A DNA stretch of 40,505 nt from Candidatus Zixiibacteriota bacterium (lineage in GTDB: Bacteria; Zixibacteria; MSB-5A5; WJJR01). Under the pieces are notes generated by a model, which made no database searches, was not told the DNA's origin, and worked only from the letters and a program-made list of their open reading frames with translations. Every line of letters starts with the position of its first letter. Position 1 is the first letter of the stretch. The position numbers and the translations under genes were made by a program. Location of the stretch: contig JACRMA010000012.1 in assembly GCA_016235085.1 (NCBI GenBank), forward strand, positions 1 to 40,505, in the 5' to 3' direction. This document shows, piece after piece, positions 36,817 to 40,505 of the stretch.

Positions 36817-39273
36817 ATGAAGCCAATGAACAAGTCTTTGACTGGACTGGCCTGTCTTGCCATGCTGGCATTAGCTCTCATTTGCTGGACTGATGAGTGC
36901 TACTGCGCCCCCCAGTGCTCCTGTCCCAATCAAGGAGATGTCGAAGACGACTTTAATGTCGACGTCTTCGACGTCATCGCGACAATCGGTATCGTATACC
37001 AGGGAAGAGAACCCGGCATCACTGACCCTGACTGTTCAACGGCGCGTTCAGACGCCAACGCGGATGGAGTCACTGATGCCGTCGACATAGTGTATATTCG
37101 GGATATCGCATTCTCCGGCGGCACGTCCGTGGATCCTTGTCTTGGTCTCGTATCTCCCGCCCCGACACTGGGGGGGACGCTGTGGTCCGTGACGGTCGAA
37201 TCCAAACAAGTTCTCCCAGGTTCCACTAACCAGACGATCGCGATCAGACTGACCAACGACGCACCGGTCCGGCAACTGGTTGTGCCGCTGGTGATCCGCT
37301 CAGTAACAGCCGGAACCTCCATTTCATCTCTCAAACTTGGTGTCTCAGAGAGGCTGACTGGAAGTGCCCCTCAGATCAGTGTGCTGAATCAATACGCCAG
37401 TGGTGAGGGCTCGTGCAAGTCTGGCAATGCAGGAGGGTATTCGACCATCGCGTTTAACGATGGGGAGAGCCACCCTGTGACAGCATCCCCGATGGCGGTC
37501 CTGTTTGCGCAGGGTTGGCTGTTCGGGGGAGGTTTCGCGGCTGGCTCGGACGTATCGGGTTCGCTCGTTATGACTGTCGACGTCAACAGCACGCCTGGAA
37601 TCATTGAGATCGACACGACGTGCACCAATCCTGGCAACCACCTCCTGTTCGTCCCTTTATCCACTTATACGCCCGTACTCCCGACATTTGCGAAGGGGCT
37701 GATCAGCGTTTTCGGTCCCAACGATCATGCCGCGACGATTAACCACTCGGCACCCAGTGGGAATCCGCCACGGGTAGTGTCCTTCGACGGCGTGACGCCC
37801 GAACCGGCCGACAGTTGGGAATGGCTGTTCGGCGACGGCACGACCGGCTCTGGGAAGAATACGTATCACGGGTACCCCGGCACAGGGAGCTACAGCGCCG
37901 CGGCAATGGCCACAGTCGGCGACCAGAAATACTATGCGATGGCTCAGATCATTGTGAATGGGATAGTCGCCGGATTTTCCGCCTCAACGGACCGAGCCGG
38001 GGAGAGCCCGCTGACAGTTCAGTTTACCGATCTATCGAGCGGCGGACCGACCGCATGGTCCTGGGACTTCGGTGACGGTACACCCACATCGACAGAGCAA
38101 AACCCCGCCCACACATACACAACCAATGGCTGGTTCAATGTGCGGCTCACGGCATCCAAGTTCGCCGATTCCTCGATGAGAGAGAAACTCAACTATGTCC
38201 ACACGTCGCCCCCAATCACCGATCTGGCCGTACAAATCTATAGCGACTGGGCATCTCGGCCCGGCTTTGACAAGCACTATTATGTTAACCTCTTCAACCT
38301 TGGCACGACGGATGTGAGCGGGATCACTCTCCACCTCAGATTCCCAGGATGGGAGCAATTCATCTCGAGCGATCCCGTCGGCACCGTCCTGGACAGTGTC
38401 ATCACCTGGACTGTGCCACTGATGCAGGCAAGCCCGTCACCGCTGACCTTTTCTATCCTCATCCACATCCCTGTGGGAATTCCCCACGGCACGTCGCTAA
38501 TTGCAACCGCGTCAGTCGATGCTGTTCCCAATGAGATCGTGCTGACGAACAACTTTGACGATGGACACGACATCGTGGTCAGTTCGGTTGATCCGAATGA
38601 CATGCTGGTGCAACCACCGGGATGTGGTCCGAATGGGAATGTCACCAATGGATCCGAGCCCCTGACATACAACATCCAATTTGAGAACAAGTCGACAGCT
38701 ACCGCCGAAGCGATTTACGTTTGGGTTGTTGACACTTTGGATGCAGACTTGGATTGGAATACGTTGCAGCTAGGCCCCAGCATCAACGACAATGTGCTGA
38801 GTGTGAATTTCAATTCCTCCACCGGTGAGCTGATATGGTTCTTCGATGGGATCAACTTGCCGCCCAATGTCACACCGCCTCAAGGGGAAGGATTCGTTGC
38901 TTATACGGTTACGCCGAAACCAGGGCTCCCGGACGGAACGGTCATCTCAAGCCGGGCCCACATCCGTTTCGACTACAATGAATGGATTGCCGCACCGGGC
39001 TCGGGACCATTGACGCAACTCAAGTTCACGACGTGTCCCTGCAATTGCCCAATGCAGGGCGACCTCAACAGCGACGCACTGATTGATGTATTCGATGTCA
39101 TCGGCGTTATCGGCATTGCATTCACTGGTGACGCCGACCCGCAAGACAGCGATTGCCCCAAGACGCGCGGCGATGCCAACAACGACGGAGTCTCCGACGT
39201 CTTCGATGTGATTTATCTGATCGCCACGGCCTTCAGCGGCGGACCGAATCCCGTCGATCCTTGCGCGCCGTAG
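36817..39273 (+). CDS. Secreted protein with dockerins at both ends, cohesin-like and PKD modules
   Basis: Extracellular protein of 818 residues. Signal peptide about 1-31; AAGGAGG precedes the ATG. The N-terminal double dockerin (about 33-108) starts immediately after cleavage. A cohesin-like module (about 125-305) shares Pro-Val-Arg-x-Leu-x-x-Pro-Leu-x-Ile-Arg, Cys-Lys-Ser-Gly and Glu-Ile-Asp-Thr-Thr-Cys-Thr-Asn-Pro with the protease at 30044-34051. Two PKD domains follow (about 308-470; Trp-Ser-Trp-Asp-Phe-Gly-Asp-Gly-Thr in the second). A beta domain (about 472-590) and a repeat domain beginning Asp-Pro-Asn-Asp with Phe-Glu-Asn-Lys-Ser-Thr-Ala (about 592-735) come next, the latter typical of secreted FCB-group proteins. 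A type-A double dockerin (about 738-818) ends the protein. No enzyme motif is visible; it could bridge two cohesins. Confidence 0.88.
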   Translation: MKPMNKSLTGLACLAMLALALICWTDECYCAPQCSCPNQGDVEDDFNVDVFDVIATIGIVYQGREPGITDPDCSTARSDANADGVTDAVDIVYIRDIAFSGGTSVDPCLGLVSPAPTLGGTLWSVTVESKQVLPGSTNQTIAIRLTNDAPVRQLVVPLVIRSVTAGTSISSLKLGVSERLTGSAPQISVLNQYASGEGSCKSGNAGGYSTIAFNDGESHPVTASPMAVLFAQGWLFGGGFAAGSDVSGSLVMTVDVNSTPGIIEIDTTCTNPGNHLLFVPLSTYTPVLPTFAKGLISVFGPNDHAATINHSAPSGNPPRVVSFDGVTPEPADSWEWLFGDGTTGSGKNTYHGYPGTGSYSAAAMATVGDQKYYAMAQIIVNGIVAGFSASTDRAGESPLTVQFTDLSSGGPTAWSWDFGDGTPTSTEQNPAHTYTTNGWFNVRLTASKFADSSMREKLNYVHTSPPITDLAVQIYSDWASRPGFDKHYYVNLFNLGTTDVSGITLHLRFPGWEQFISSDPVGTVLDSVITWTVPLMQASPSPLTFSILIHIPVGIPHGTSLIATASVDAVPNEIVLTNNFDDGHDIVVSSVDPNDMLVQPPGCGPNGNVTNGSEPLTYNIQFENKSTATAEAIYVWVVDTLDADLDWNTLQLGPSINDNVLSVNFNSSTGELIWFFDGINLPPNVTPPQGEGFVAYTVTPKPGLPDGTVISSRAHIRFDYNEWIAAPGSGPLTQLKFTTCPCNCPMQGDLNSDALIDVFDVIGVIGIAFTGDADPQDSDCPKTRGDANNDGVSDVFDVIYLIATAFSGGPNPVDPCAP

Positions 39274-39303
39274 CTAACAGTATGCGCCAGTGAGAGAGTC
39301 GTC

Positions 39304-39340
39304 AAGCCCGCGGGACAAAGGATCGTCCTGCGGGCTTTCT
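39304..39340 (+). terminator. Intrinsic terminator after the double-dockerin-ended gene
   Basis: A 13-bp stem with one G-T pair (AAGCCCGCGGGAC with GTCCTGCGGGCTT) and an 8-nt loop, followed by TCTCTTT. Confidence 0.85.
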
Positions 39341-39580
39341 CTTTCCCCGGCAGGCTGCGACGGTCGTTCCGTCACATTCAGAGCGGACCATTCGAGTTGA
39401 TCGGCCTGTTATGACTTATTGACAATTTCGCTTGCTTTCAATGCCCGACGTCGCGAAATTGTGAGCAATTGCAATGGCTGGTGGTGGTGAGGCGCATCTT
39501 CGCCGCATCTTCCCTATTTCTCGCCGCTGTCTGCCGCGTCCGGCGAGCAAGCGGACGGAATCCGATTGGGGAGGTTGGAG

Positions 39581-40505
39581 ATGCGATTCCGATTGTTCAT
39601 GACAGGAGTTTCAATCCTGGCGCTCGTGAGCATGCCGTCGCCGCTCGCCCACGGTCAGGGAGTTTGTTTTGACCCGGCTGCAGACTACGCCTCCGGCAAT
39701 GGCTCTTACTCGATTCACACCGCTGATCTGGATGGCGATCACGATGCCGACCTGGTGGTGGCCAACATGGACGGGAACAGCATCTCCGTGTTGATGAACA
39801 ACAAGAATGGAGCCTTTGGGCCGGCCAGCAATTATGCCTCGGTTGCCCAGCCTCTTTCGGCTGTCGCCGCCGATCTGGACGGGGATGGCGATCAGGATCT
39901 GGCGGTGGCCAAGTATGGCAGCAACAACGTCGGCATCCTGATGAACAATGGCGACGGGACGTTTGGGGCGACAGTGAACTATACCGCCGGCGGCGGACCA
40001 TACTCAATTATCGCGCTCGATCTGGACGGAGATAACGATATCGATCTGGCGGTGGTCTGTCTCAATGGTCCCTATGTCGCGGGGCTGAAGAACTACGGTA
40101 ACGGTGTCTTCGCGGCGGCGACGAACTATGCTGTCGGGTCGGGTGCCGTCTCAATCGTTGCTGCCGATTTGGATGGGGACATTGACCCCGACCTTGCCGT
40201 GGCAAATGCCTACAGCGACAATGTCTCGGTATTGAAGAACAACGGAAACGGAACGTTCGGCATAGCAGTAAACTACCCGGCCGGAGATTCCCCCTTCTCG
40301 ATAGATGCCGCCGACCTCGATGGAGACGGTGATGCCGACCTGGCAACGGCAAATGCGGTCGGTGCGAGCGTTTCGGTGCTGAGGAACAACGCGAACGGGG
40401 TCTTTGCTGCACCGGTGAATCATCCGGCGGGGAACGATCCACGCTCGGTCGTCGCCGCCGATTTCGATGGCGATGGCGATGCCGATCTGGCAGTCGGAAA
40501 CTACA
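39581..40505 (+). CDS. Secreted FG-GAP/VCBS repeat protein, 5' part (runs off the window)
   Basis: The first 308 codons of an exported protein that continues past the window edge. GGGAGG lies about 6 nt before the ATG. Signal peptide about 1-26 ending Ala-His-Gly-Gln. From residue about 45 there are six repeats of roughly 48 residues. Each holds an Asp-Leu-Asp-Gly-Asp-x-Asp-x-Asp-Leu-Ala-Val loop, a Ca-binding-type motif, and most have Val-Ser-Val-Leu-x-Asn-Asn-x-x-Gly-x-Phe. This is the FG-GAP/VCBS pattern of integrin-like beta-propellers on secreted proteins. The C-terminus, and so any dockerin or T9SS tail, is outside the window. Confidence 0.88.
   Translation, partial: MRFRLFMTGVSILALVSMPSPLAHGQGVCFDPAADYASGNGSYSIHTADLDGDHDADLVVANMDGNSISVLMNNKNGAFGPASNYASVAQPLSAVAADLDGDGDQDLAVAKYGSNNVGILMNNGDGTFGATVNYTAGGGPYSIIALDLDGDNDIDLAVVCLNGPYVAGLKNYGNGVFAAATNYAVGSGAVSIVAADLDGDIDPDLAVANAYSDNVSVLKNNGNGTFGIAVNYPAGDSPFSIDAADLDGDGDADLATANAVGASVSVLRNNANGVFAAPVNHPAGNDPRSVVAADFDGDGDADLAVGNY

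Noticed and set aside
39581-40505. FG-GAP Asp-rich loops as another dockerin
   Set aside because: The six loops recur every 48 residues with Asn-Asn-x-x-Gly-x-Phe between them, which is the FG-GAP/VCBS pattern rather than paired dockerin loops.

Overview
The window (about 40.5 kb, GC-rich) looks chromosomal. It most likely comes from a Gram-negative bacterium of the FCB superphylum, probably a Zixibacteria-like candidate phylum. The basis is four signs: long secreted proteins ending in paired dockerin repeats, one protein with a type IX secretion (T9SS) C-terminal sorting domain, two probable lipoproteins, and strong AGGAGG-type ribosome binding sites with sigma70-like promoters. The taxon is an inference; no rRNA or tRNA is present to settle it. 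No CRISPR array, phage or insertion sequence was seen.

Layout. 1-7.2 kb: a two-domain cupredoxin lipoprotein (minus), a secreted dockerin protein with bacterial Ig-like repeats, and a 1197-residue multi-PAS hybrid histidine kinase. 7.2-9.6 kb, minus strand: a calcineurin-like phosphoesterase lipoprotein, a conserved four-helix membrane protein of unknown function, and YajQ. 10.0-12.4 kb: a secreted protein with a C-terminal NTF2-like domain and an HDOD-domain protein, followed by a gene-poor stretch that may hold a decayed ABC-permease fragment.

13.1-34.1 kb is dominated by the exoprotein island. It has a 1785-residue modular protein (toroid-like domain, beta-helix, two cohesin-like modules, dockerin-like module, FN3, T9SS tail), then a two-gene unit of small cohesin-plus-dockerin proteins, then a Ser/Thr kinase with TPRs. 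Three large secreted dockerin proteins follow: a propeller/HYR protein, an Asp-box protein and a subtilisin-like protease. 34.2-36.8 kb: an NhaR-like LysR regulator (minus), a structured RNA candidate with its own terminator, and a 37-residue lysine-rich protein gene (minus). 36.8 kb to the end: a protein with dockerins at both ends, and the start of an FG-GAP repeat protein cut by the window edge.

The theme linking these genes is an apparent cohesin-dockerin exoprotein set: eight double-dockerin modules in seven proteins, with cohesin-like modules in at least five. The one T9SS-tailed protein carries cohesin-like modules and could be the cell-surface hub. Several proteins carry both partners and could polymerise. 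The binding partnerships are inferred, not shown. The dockerins share a four-cysteine frame and fall into two subfamilies, which may mark two binding specificities. The non-secreted neighbours (hybrid kinase, HDOD protein, YajQ, Ser/Thr kinase, NhaR) are signalling proteins, but nothing in the sequence ties them directly to the island.
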